Origin: JAJOKI01 sp964412405
GTDB lineage: Archaea > Halobacteriota > UBA148 > JAJOKI01
Assembly: GCA_964412405.1 (NCBI GenBank)
Contig: CAYPOB010000010.1
Location: forward strand, 1-21,264
Length of the DNA stretch: 21,264 bases
Direction of reading: 5' to 3'
How positions within the stretch are numbered: position 1 is the first letter of the stretch; each line of letters opens with the position of its first letter. The position numbers were made by a program, and so were the translations under genes. Shown piece after piece: positions 7,335 to 13,833 of this stretch. Under the pieces are notes generated by a model that saw nothing but the letters and a program-made list of their open reading frames with translations, had not been told where the DNA came from and searched no databases.

Positions 7335-7410
7335 GCCCTCCGAATGAAATGGGGATGAATTTTAGTGCAGCGATGTCTAAGGTAAACCCTCAAGTTGCGT
7401 GCAAGGGCTA

Positions 7411-7580
7411 CTAAAAAAAATAAGCCAACACTCCTACAATTCCATAAATTATCGCTAAGAGTATAGAAAAAAATTGCCATGCGAGGATGCCATTTGAAGG
7501 GGGATTTTATCCCCACTCTCCTTATTCATGATGGCAATCGATGTTGTAAATAAAAAAGAGAACAACGTAAGAATACCCAT
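7411..7580 (-). pseudogene. Small membrane protein interrupted by a shift at a T7 run
   Basis: The start ATG at 7580 is 8 bases after the stop of the GNAT/M50 gene, with a GGTGAG between them. The frame reads MGILTLFSFLFTTSIAIMNK (one membrane segment) and continues to a TAG at 7457-7455, 41 residues. Moving to the -1 frame at AAT TTT TTT gives a second hydrophobic segment, SILLAIIYGIVGVLAYFF, ending at a TAG at 7413-7411. The two-segment product of about 56 residues looks like the intended protein. Either a base was lost in the homopolymer (mutation or sequencing error) or the ribosome slips. Family unknown. Confidence 0.4.
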
Positions 7581-7588
7581 CTCTCACC

Positions 7589-8707
7589 CTAAAATGGCGT
7601 TAGCCACAAAAACTTTGCAGCACCCAATAGCAAAGCAAACCATATGGCCAATAATGACCAGATAATTTTATTCCAAAGAAATATTTTCCCCCCGTCGAGT
7701 GGTGTAAAAGGAAATATCGGAATTAGATTGAAGAAAACAAGGGCAGAGTTTACCAAAAACCCAACTGTCCCCAAAGCTATTAGCCACTCCGTGTTTGCCC
7801 AGTGGGCTAGAGCTAAAAAGCAGGAAGCCAATACCAGGCTGATAACAGGGCCAACACTATAGATTAAACCCATCTCTTTGATATTCTTGTTATACGGCCA
7901 GTCCTTCTGCTTAATGAAAGTGGAGCCATAAGATGGATAAAGGCCGCCCAATAAAGCCAATAAAACACTGAAGACCAGTCCCGATTCCCAGACCTTAAAT
8001 ACAGTCTTAAGGCCAAGGGAGTTGGCAACGAGCTTATGTGAAAGTTCATGAGCAAAAATACTCACTCCTACAACACCTAAAATAAGAGGAATGGAACCGA
8101 GTAATGGATAGTCAAGCCCGGTGCCCGCTACCAAAATAATGAGACTGAAGCCGAGCCACGCAATAAGGAAATGCCACCCATCTCCGACCTCTCTCACTCT
8201 CTGACTTGCTTTGCCTGTTTTTCTTAATATAAAACATCCTGGCGCCCAAAAGTAGTCGTTAATCCACCACAGTGAAAGAGTTTTCCAACCAAAAACCTTA
8301 AATTGCATATTAAACTCAAACGGCGTAAAGCCATTATGCAGGAACATATTCCACGATGGTGAATTAAACCGGTCCACAATAACATAGTTGGTTTTACATC
8401 CTTCCTTCTGAAAATGAGACAGAGTGGCATCCACCAATGCCTTACCCACACCTTTTCCCTGAACATTACGGTCAACGAAAATCCCCTCAACAATACCTAC
8501 CTTTTCTCCGGTAATGGTAGCAACTATCGGGATAACGCAACCGACAATCTTCTCTCCATCAACAGCAACCAGAGCATCGGTCTTGTGTGTTTTGTATGTC
8601 AGATAATAGAAATAATATCGCTCGAATATACTCAGCGTTTTGGCCACTTCCCAGACTGCTTCGTCTTCACCGGGCTGGATGTTTCGAACGATGATCTTTT
8701 GATTCAT
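7589..8707 (-). CDS. Fusion of GNAT acetyltransferase and M50 (site-2-type) membrane metalloprotease
   Basis: Residues about 1-165 form a GNAT N-acetyltransferase with the acetyl-CoA loop VQGKGVGKA (82-90) and an NGF motif near 125 typical of the last strand. From about 178 follows a polytopic membrane protease of family M50: zinc motif HELSH at 220-224 and the third-ligand segment PFTPLDGG (Asp338), with 4-6 hydrophobic segments. Both active sites look complete in one 372-residue chain. M50 proteases cut substrates within or beside membranes; the acetyltransferase would act on the cytoplasmic side. Start ATG 8707 is preceded by GAGG, and lies 36 bases after the attC-like site. The substrate is unknown, and the link between the two activities is inferred only from the fusion. 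Confidence 0.85.
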   Translation of the reverse strand: MNQKIIVRNIQPGEDEAVWEVAKTLSIFERYYFYYLTYKTHKTDALVAVDGEKIVGCVIPIVATITGEKVGIVEGIFVDRNVQGKGVGKALVDATLSHFQKEGCKTNYVIVDRFNSPSWNMFLHNGFTPFEFNMQFKVFGWKTLSLWWINDYFWAPGCFILRKTGKASQRVREVGDGWHFLIAWLGFSLIILVAGTGLDYPLLGSIPLILGVVGVSIFAHELSHKLVANSLGLKTVFKVWESGLVFSVLLALLGGLYPSYGSTFIKQKDWPYNKNIKEMGLIYSVGPVISLVLASCFLALAHWANTEWLIALGTVGFLVNSALVFFNLIPIFPFTPLDGGKIFLWNKIIWSLLAIWFALLLGAAKFLWLTPF

Positions 8708-8743
8708 TTTTTCCTCTTCGTATATGCCTCGCAGTGAGCATTT

Positions 8744-8829
8744 CGCCTAACGTCACGAGCGTATCTGAAGTTCCCCGAAGGGGAATTTGGGCGAAGCGTA
8801 GCGGAGCCAGATACGCTCTGTTATACGCC
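8744..8829 (-). repeat. attC-like integron recombination site
   Basis: An 86-bp imperfect palindrome. Outer cores on the plus strand are GCCTAAC (8745-8751) and GTTATAC (8820-8826). The stem arms GAGCGTATCTG (8757-8767) and CAGATACGCTC (8808-8818) pair perfectly over 11 bp. An inner hairpin TTCCCC-GAA-GGGGAA spans 8771-8785, then GGGCGAAGCGTAGCGGAGCC. Read on the minus strand it runs from GGCGTATAAC to GTTAGGCG, the normal order and size (57-141 bp) of an integron attC. It starts 17 bases after the rmuC stop and ends 36 bases before the next gene, as expected for a cassette junction. A near-identical inner part occurs at 5617-5655. No integrase gene is in the window. Confidence 0.6.
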
Positions 8830-8846
8830 GTGCCGTATTTTCATAA

Positions 8847-9728
8847 CTACTCTTCCTCCGATATCTTTGAGATTCTATCAAATTCTTCTCTTAGTTTTTT
8901 ATACGCTTCATTTAATTCTTCTGCTTTACCCTCTAAATTTTTAAGGTGAGTCCTATAAAATACTCGCCATACTTCATCGATCTCGCCGAATCGTTGCGAG
9001 AGCCTAATGAGATTGTTCCTTACTTGTCCTGCATCTTCGGAAAGTTTCTTTGCATGAACACCCGCTTTTATGAGTTCAATTTTATGTGAAAGAGTCAGTG
9101 GCGAGACTACTTGAACCCCTCTTTTAGTATAATCTCGTAGCATTTCGAACGCTTCATTTACTAAGAAATAGTAAACTCCTTCAGAGGGGATATAAGCAAA
9201 AGCAAACTCGGCAGATCCTTTTTCGGGACATACATAATCATCGGCTATCTTATTGAGATGACCTTGGACATTTTTAAGAAATTGTTTTTTGAATCCTTCT
9301 CTTTCTTTGGGTTCTTCTGCACCTAACATCTTTCCAAAATTATCCAAAGGAAACTTAGAGTCTATGCAAATAATCCCCACCGTTGATCTTATGTATGCAT
9401 CTGGGATCTTTCCATCAAGAATTCTCTCTCTAATACCATACATATCCTGTGGAAGTTGGTCTGAAAATATTGTCTCCAGAGATAACTCACCAAAAGATGC
9501 TCTTTCTGTAGGTACTCGAAGCATTTGTTCAAAGGATTTATAACTATCTCTAATATCTTTAGCATGGCTTTCCACTGCACCTATTTTTTCATCTAAACCC
9601 AATTTTATCCAAGTGCCTGATATAGCGGCTTCAACATCTTTTGGTTCAACCCCTTTGCTTTTCAAAATCAAGAAGATCAATATAAACAAGAGCACCACGA
9701 TGATTACAAGTAAGATTTCTATTATCAT
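8847..9728 (-). CDS. rmuC: RmuC-family DNA recombination protein
   Basis: RmuC proteins are thought to be membrane-tethered, coiled-coil proteins with a nuclease-like core that limit DNA rearrangement. This one has an N-terminal membrane anchor (residues about 2-22, almost all Ile/Leu/Val), then the core motifs ASFGELSLETI, CIDSKFPLDNF and FAFAYIPSEGVYYFLV, and a charged helical C-terminus. It is 293 residues, shorter than many bacterial homologues because the region between anchor and core is brief. It has a strong bacterial-style ribosome site, GGAGGTGAT at 9743-9735, six bases before the ATG. A promoter module lies upstream and an attC-like site follows its stop. Confidence 0.88.
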   Translation of the reverse strand: MIIEILLVIIVVLLFILIFLILKSKGVEPKDVEAAISGTWIKLGLDEKIGAVESHAKDIRDSYKSFEQMLRVPTERASFGELSLETIFSDQLPQDMYGIRERILDGKIPDAYIRSTVGIICIDSKFPLDNFGKMLGAEEPKEREGFKKQFLKNVQGHLNKIADDYVCPEKGSAEFAFAYIPSEGVYYFLVNEAFEMLRDYTKRGVQVVSPLTLSHKIELIKAGVHAKKLSEDAGQVRNNLIRLSQRFGEIDEVWRVFYRTHLKNLEGKAEELNEAYKKLREEFDRISKISEEE

Positions 9729-9734
9729 ATTGCT

Positions 9735-9743
9735 ATCACCTCC
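9735..9743 (-). promoter_or_regulatory. Full-length Shine-Dalgarno site of rmuC
   Basis: GGAGGTGAT, six bases before the ATG. It pairs with nearly the whole 16S rRNA tail and is much stronger than the sites of the chromosomal genes around it. Confidence 0.75.
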
Positions 9744-9761
9744 GTTATTATTTTAGGTATG

Positions 9762-9820
9762 GCGTATAATTACTTATAACCGCATCTCTATTTTATAAAT
9801 TTTTCATTTATCATTGATCA
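9762..9820 (-). promoter_or_regulatory. Promoter/core module upstream of rmuC (copy 2)
   Basis: Minus strand: TATA box ATTTATAAAA (9800-9791), then GCGGTTATAAGTAATTATACGC, an imperfect inverted repeat over the expected start site. It is homologous to 6401-6461 upstream of sdpI. The end TTATACGCC is the inverse of the GGCGTATAA that closes the rmuC unit at 8829-8821. Confidence 0.5.
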
Positions 9821-10029
9821 TCTCTCTATATACTTCTAAAGTCAAAATTTATGCGGTACGATGCAAGGGTCAAAATCTTTATAAACAATATGCAATCACC
9901 TCTGACTTAGCCACCAAAACGAGTAACCAAAAATGACATCTTACGACCACACAAGTTTATACAAGGATTTGGATAAGTTGACAGTTTTCAACTTTGATGG
10001 GAAGATTTATACTGTTTAATAATGATATA
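9821..10029. other. Intergenic region between rmuC and the CODH/ACS operon
   Basis: Holds at least two plus-strand TATA-like boxes (CTTTATAAAC at 9878-9887 and ATTTATAC at 10005-10012) and a 28-codon frame at 9933-10019 (MTSYDHTSLYKDLDKLTVFN, then a short tail). The frame overlaps the second box and may be a remnant or chance. No RNA gene recognised. Confidence 0.4.
10005..10012 (+). promoter_or_regulatory. Candidate TATA box of the CODH/ACS operon
   Basis: ATTTATAC is centred about 30 bases before the ATG at 10039, so transcription would begin at or just before the start codon (leaderless). The box at 9878-9887 is an alternative with a leader of about 130 bases. Confidence 0.35.
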
Positions 10030-10038
10030 ATGCTAATC

Positions 10039-10818
10039 ATGAAGATATGCGTCAGCGGCAAGGGCGGCGTCGGCAAAACGACTTTTGCTGGAACGTTGGC
10101 CAGACTGCTCGCCAGAGATGGCATGGATATCATCGCGATAGACGCTGATTTGGATCATAATCTACATTCTCCCCTCGGACTCAGTAGGGAGGAAGTCGAA
10201 GATTTGACCCCACTATCGGAAATGAAGGACATAATCAAGGACAGGACGGGAGCGGACCCGGATGCCTTTGGGTCTGTCTTCAGATTAAATCCTGAGGTCT
10301 CAGACTTGCCTCAGAGATTGTGGGTGAACGGCCCAGATGACATCAAGTTCATTTTGATGGGGACGATGAAACAAGGCGGAGCTGGATGTGCATGTCCAGC
10401 AAACGTGCTTTTAAAATCGTTTTTAAAGTACATGTTTTTGAAAGACTACAACGTGATAATGGACATGGAGGCGGGCATCGAGCATCTGGGGAGGGGCACT
10501 GCTAAATATGCAGATGCTCTGATCATCATAGTTGAGCCTACCCTCAACTCGATGGGGACTGCCAAAAAAATAATAAATCTGTCAGAGGACATCGGATTGA
10601 AGAAGGTTTATGTAGTCGGAAACAAGGTTGCTAATGCTGAGGAGGAAAGGTTCATAAGGGGGCATTTCGATGACATTTTGGGGATCATACCATTCGACCA
10701 TAAAGTGAGGGAAGGCGAGATGGATGGAAAATCTCTGGTAGATTTTACCGCATCAGCGGCACTTGATGCTATTTCAGAAATAAAGGATTTGATAAAGAAA
10801 ATAGAGAGCACAGCATGA
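10039..10818 (+). CDS. cooC: CooC-type nickel-insertion ATPase for CODH (first copy)
   Basis: A MinD-like dimeric ATPase that binds Ni(II) and uses ATP to mature the nickel C-cluster of CO dehydrogenase in the cytoplasm. Residues 6-14 are the deviant Walker A (SGKGGVGKT). IIAIDADLDHNL follows as the switch region, then the CooC metal motif Cys117-Ala-Cys119 (GGAGCACPAN) and DMEAGIEHLGRG. 259 residues from ATG 10039. An upstream in-frame ATG at 10030 (or 9994) would add non-conserved residues ahead of a normal MKICVSGKGG start. Its stop overlaps the cdhA start (ATGA), so it is coupled to the CODH subunit it most likely serves. Confidence 0.92.
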   Translation: MKICVSGKGGVGKTTFAGTLARLLARDGMDIIAIDADLDHNLHSPLGLSREEVEDLTPLSEMKDIIKDRTGADPDAFGSVFRLNPEVSDLPQRLWVNGPDDIKFILMGTMKQGGAGCACPANVLLKSFLKYMFLKDYNVIMDMEAGIEHLGRGTAKYADALIIIVEPTLNSMGTAKKIINLSEDIGLKKVYVVGNKVANAEEERFIRGHFDDILGIIPFDHKVREGEMDGKSLVDFTASAALDAISEIKDLIKKIESTA

Positions 10819-13151
10819 GTGAAATTAAATTTAAAATCGAAGAGCTGAAAAGCGCCCCTGCTGGGATAGGGGGGGTAAATATCACCATCGGAAGCATCCT
10901 CGAGGACACGTGGGAGGAGGCTATGGGTCCGACTCCAATGCCATCCATCAATACTCTAAGAACATGGGACCACATTTTGCTGAATAGATACAAACCATTT
11001 TACTCTCCATTCTGCGATATGTGCTGTCTCTGTACCTATGGAAAGTGCGACCTGACGGCTGGAAAGATTGGTGCCTGTGGCATGGGCATTGGTGCCCAGC
11101 AAGCCAGAATGTATCTTCTATCAAGTTGCATAGGTGCTGCTACGCATGGCGCCCATGCGAGGCATATAGTAGAGCACCTGATCGAGAAATTGGGAGGCGA
11201 CCATAAAATAGACCTGGGACGATTTATCAGCGTGAATGCCCCTAACATAATGGCGGTAGTTGGGATGAGGCCAGAACGCTTAGGCGATTTGAGAAAAGTG
11301 CTGGATTATGCCGAAGAACAAATCGTTCAATGTTTGTCAGCCACCCATACGGGTCAAGAGGGCAGTTCCATTGACTTCGAGTCCAAATCCATGCATATGG
11401 GCATGATCGATCACGTGGTGATGGAGGCGGCAGACATAGCCCAGATAACCGGCTGTGAGTTTCCAAAGGGAGATCCTGACGCACCTCTGGTCGAGATCGG
11501 CATGGGAACCCTCGACCGAAGCAAGCCCGTGATCATATGCATAGGGCACAACGTAGTAACAGGAATCGAGATAGTGGATTATTTGATTAAAAAAGATATG
11601 ATGGATAAACTGGAAGTCGGTGGATTATGTTGCACAGCACATGATATTACCAGATACGAAAAAAGGGCCAAAGTGGTTGGACACCTCTCCAAGCAATTAT
11701 ATTTCATACGGTCGGGAGTGGCAGATGTCATAGTGGTAGATGAACAATGTGTCAGGCTTGACACGCTGAAGGAGGCTACAAAGGTGAAAACATCAGTCAT
11801 AGCGACTTCCGACAAAATATGTTACGGTCTGCCCGACAGGACCAATGACCCTCGGCAGGAGATAATAAAGGACCTGGCAAATGGCGCTCCCGGAGCATTG
11901 ATACTCGATCCAGAAAAGGCCGGAGAAGTTGCAGTCGAAGTGGCATTGAGAATATCAGAGAAAAGAAGGAAGCTGAAAATCCTGCCGGATAAAAAAGAAG
12001 TGATAAAACTTGCCGAGGGTTGTAATGTGTGCGGTGAATGTAAACGTACATGTCCGCTTGACCTGCCGATTCCAAAGGCAATGAAGACGGCCGCAAAAGA
12101 TGACTTGAGCGGATTGGTCTATGTCTACGACATGTGTTTAGGGTGTGGAGTATGTGAGTCAGCGTGTAGAAGGGACCTGCCAATATTAAATATGATTCAA
12201 AGGGCGGCAGAGCGCAAGGTCAAGGGAGAAAAATATGTATTGAGAAGCGGCAGGGGACCGATCCTGGACACGGAGATAAGAAAAGTAGGCCCCCCGATCG
12301 TATTGGGGACTATCCCTGGGGTAGTAGCTTATGTTGGATGCGCAAACTACCCAAAGGGTAGGGGGGCACTTGCGGAGATGGCAGAGGAATTCCTCCGTAG
12401 AAAATATATAGTGATTGCATCTGGATGTGCAGCCATGGACATCGCGATGCATAAAGATGAAGACGGGAAGACGCTATATGAAAAGTATCCTGGAGACTTT
12501 GATGCGGGTTGCATAGCTAATGTTGGGTCCTGTGTTGCGAACTCGCATATTTCGGGCGCATGCATCAAGATTTCCAGCATATTCGCCAGGAGGAATATAA
12601 GGGGGAACTACGAGGAGATAGCGGACTATATATTAAATCGCATTGGCGCATGTGGGGTTGCATGGGGGGCGTACTCACAGAAAGCCGAAGCAATCGCCGT
12701 GGGCTGCAACAGATGGGGCATTCCGGTGATAGTTGGGCCGCATGCCGCCAAATATAGAAGACTGTATCTGGGACGAAAAGACATAGAGGATGATTGGAAC
12801 GTCTACGATGTCAAAGCCAAGGGAGATAGGGTTTTTGTGGGGCCTGCACCCGAACACCTCATGTATGCATCTGAGACAAAGGAAGAATGTATAGTCATGA
12901 CGGCAAGGCTCTGTATAAGACCCAATGATACCACTAAGGGAAGGATGATAAAATTATCACATTACCTTGATCTGAGTGAGAAATATTTTGGCACACTCCC
13001 GGACGATTGGCCTGTATTCGTTAGAACCGAGGCCGATCTGCCAATTGCCAAAAAGGATGTACTATTAAAGGAATTGAAGGAGATGGAATGGAAGCCGGGC
13101 AGAATTCCGGACCCAACCAATCTGGAGAGGTTCAAACTCAAATGGAGATGA
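10815..13151 (+). CDS. cdhA: CODH/ACS complex alpha subunit (CO dehydrogenase catalytic subunit)
   Basis: The Ni-Fe-S CO dehydrogenase subunit of the archaeal complex: it interconverts CO2 and CO and passes CO to the acetyl-CoA synthase subunit. It has 778 residues, the usual archaeal CdhA size. The N-terminal cysteine cluster (CDMCCLCTYGKCDL) holds the B/D-cluster ligands. Two 4Fe-4S ferredoxin motifs follow: Cys403/406/409/413 (CNVCGECKRTCP) and Cys441/444/447/451 (CLGCGVCESACRR). These are present in archaeal CdhA and absent from bacterial CooS. C-cluster segments include IGHNVVTG, GGLCCTAHD, VDEQCV, YVGCANYP and NVGSCVANSH. It overlaps cooC upstream and is followed 9 bases later by cdhB. 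Confidence 0.97.
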   Translation: MSEIKFKIEELKSAPAGIGGVNITIGSILEDTWEEAMGPTPMPSINTLRTWDHILLNRYKPFYSPFCDMCCLCTYGKCDLTAGKIGACGMGIGAQQARMYLLSSCIGAATHGAHARHIVEHLIEKLGGDHKIDLGRFISVNAPNIMAVVGMRPERLGDLRKVLDYAEEQIVQCLSATHTGQEGSSIDFESKSMHMGMIDHVVMEAADIAQITGCEFPKGDPDAPLVEIGMGTLDRSKPVIICIGHNVVTGIEIVDYLIKKDMMDKLEVGGLCCTAHDITRYEKRAKVVGHLSKQLYFIRSGVADVIVVDEQCVRLDTLKEATKVKTSVIATSDKICYGLPDRTNDPRQEIIKDLANGAPGALILDPEKAGEVAVEVALRISEKRRKLKILPDKKEVIKLAEGCNVCGECKRTCPLDLPIPKAMKTAAKDDLSGLVYVYDMCLGCGVCESACRRDLPILNMIQRAAERKVKGEKYVLRSGRGPILDTEIRKVGPPIVLGTIPGVVAYVGCANYPKGRGALAEMAEEFLRRKYIVIASGCAAMDIAMHKDEDGKTLYEKYPGDFDAGCIANVGSCVANSHISGACIKISSIFARRNIRGNYEEIADYILNRIGACGVAWGAYSQKAEAIAVGCNRWGIPVIVGPHAAKYRRLYLGRKDIEDDWNVYDVKAKGDRVFVGPAPEHLMYASETKEECIVMTARLCIRPNDTTKGRMIKLSHYLDLSEKYFGTLPDDWPVFVRTEADLPIAKKDVLLKELKEMEWKPGRIPDPTNLERFKLKWR

Positions 13152-13160
13152 TTTGACACG

Positions 13161-13706
13161 ATGGCGAAAGAGGGTAGGGTGAGCATTAACAGGTCATGGC
13201 AGCTTGGCAGGGGAATCGGCAAGGGCGATATACCTAGGGTGATATCTCCAGAAGTCCTTGGCAAGTTGATAAAGAAGGCAAAGAGGCCCCTGTATGTATT
13301 CGGCCCCTCGTTATTGGAGGCAAAGTATGATGGTAAGCTGGCACTGGACTATGCCATTGAAATGGCAGGGGCATATGACATGCCAGTGGTCGCAGTCTCT
13401 CATGCGATAAAAGGGTTTTTGCAGAAGGGCTTCGAACCAGATGCATGGATGCCAGCGGTCAACATAGTTGACAGGCTTAGGGATTCAGAGTGGGATGGTA
13501 TAAGGAAAGAAGGGCAACACGACCTTGTGGTCTTTTTCGGGGTCTTTTGTGCTCTTGGCGAACAAGGACTATCGACTCTAAAACATTTCGCCCCACATCT
13601 AAGGACCATATCCATCTGTCCTCGTTATCATCCGAGCGCAGATATGTCCATCATAATAGATGGCGAAAAATTGAATAAACTCGTTGAAACATTGAAGGGG
13701 GATTAA
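13161..13706 (+). CDS. cdhB: CODH/ACS complex epsilon subunit
   Basis: The small subunit that binds CdhA in the alpha2-epsilon2 CO dehydrogenase component and is thought to help electron transfer, possibly through FAD. 181 residues, close to the family length. Typical segments: RPLYVFGPSLL near residue 45, MPVVAVSHAIKGFL and DLVVFFGVFCALGEQGLS in a Rossmann-like fold. It starts 9 bases after cdhA. Three bases after its stop lies an ATG that I read as the former cdhC start (13710). Confidence 0.93.
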   Translation: MAKEGRVSINRSWQLGRGIGKGDIPRVISPEVLGKLIKKAKRPLYVFGPSLLEAKYDGKLALDYAIEMAGAYDMPVVAVSHAIKGFLQKGFEPDAWMPAVNIVDRLRDSEWDGIRKEGQHDLVVFFGVFCALGEQGLSTLKHFAPHLRTISICPRYHPSADMSIIIDGEKLNKLVETLKGD

Positions 13707-13709
13707 AAT

Positions 13710-13808
13710 ATGGAACATATGGAACTTCCATTCGAGATTTTAAAACTTATTTCTGAAGAAACTTTTGAAGGAAATAAAAGAAGAGGGACAAAGAAACTTA
13801 ACAAATAG
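13710..13808 (+). pseudogene. Stub of an older cdhC start
   Basis: A 32-codon frame three bases after the cdhB stop reads MEHMELPFEI and then 22 unrelated, AT-rich codons to a TAG. Its ATGGAACTTCC... segment (13719-13739) matches 14692-14712 inside cdhC at 19 of 21 bases. There it encodes MELPFDI and continues as the archaeal short-form CdhC. The position directly behind cdhB is where a short CdhC would begin. I infer it is the original gene start, cut off by insertion of the 973 bases between the repeats. Confidence 0.6.
13719..13739 (+). repeat. 21-bp direct repeat, left copy (flanks inserted segment)
   Basis: Matches 14692-14712 at 19 of 21 bases. The distance between copies is 973 bp. 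The two copies bracket the AT-rich N-terminal part of cdhC. Confidence 0.7.
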
Positions 13809-13823
13809 TATGTTTGCCGAATA

Positions 13824-13829
13824 GGAGGT
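13824..13829 (+). promoter_or_regulatory. Strong Shine-Dalgarno site of cdhC
   Basis: GGAGGT lies four bases before the ATG at 13834, inside the AT-rich foreign-looking segment. It supports 13834 as the working start of the chimeric gene. Confidence 0.7.
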
Positions 13830-13833
13830 TTAA

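Noticed and set aside
7331..7516. 61-residue minus-strand frame (starting MGIKSPFKWHPRM).
   Set aside because: It overlaps the membrane-protein frames at 7411-7580, which fit better; its composition is irregular.
9933..10019. 28-codon frame before cooC as a leader peptide.
   Set aside because: No recognisable regulatory run of codons and no attenuator hairpin. It overlaps the likely TATA box; kept only as a possible remnant.
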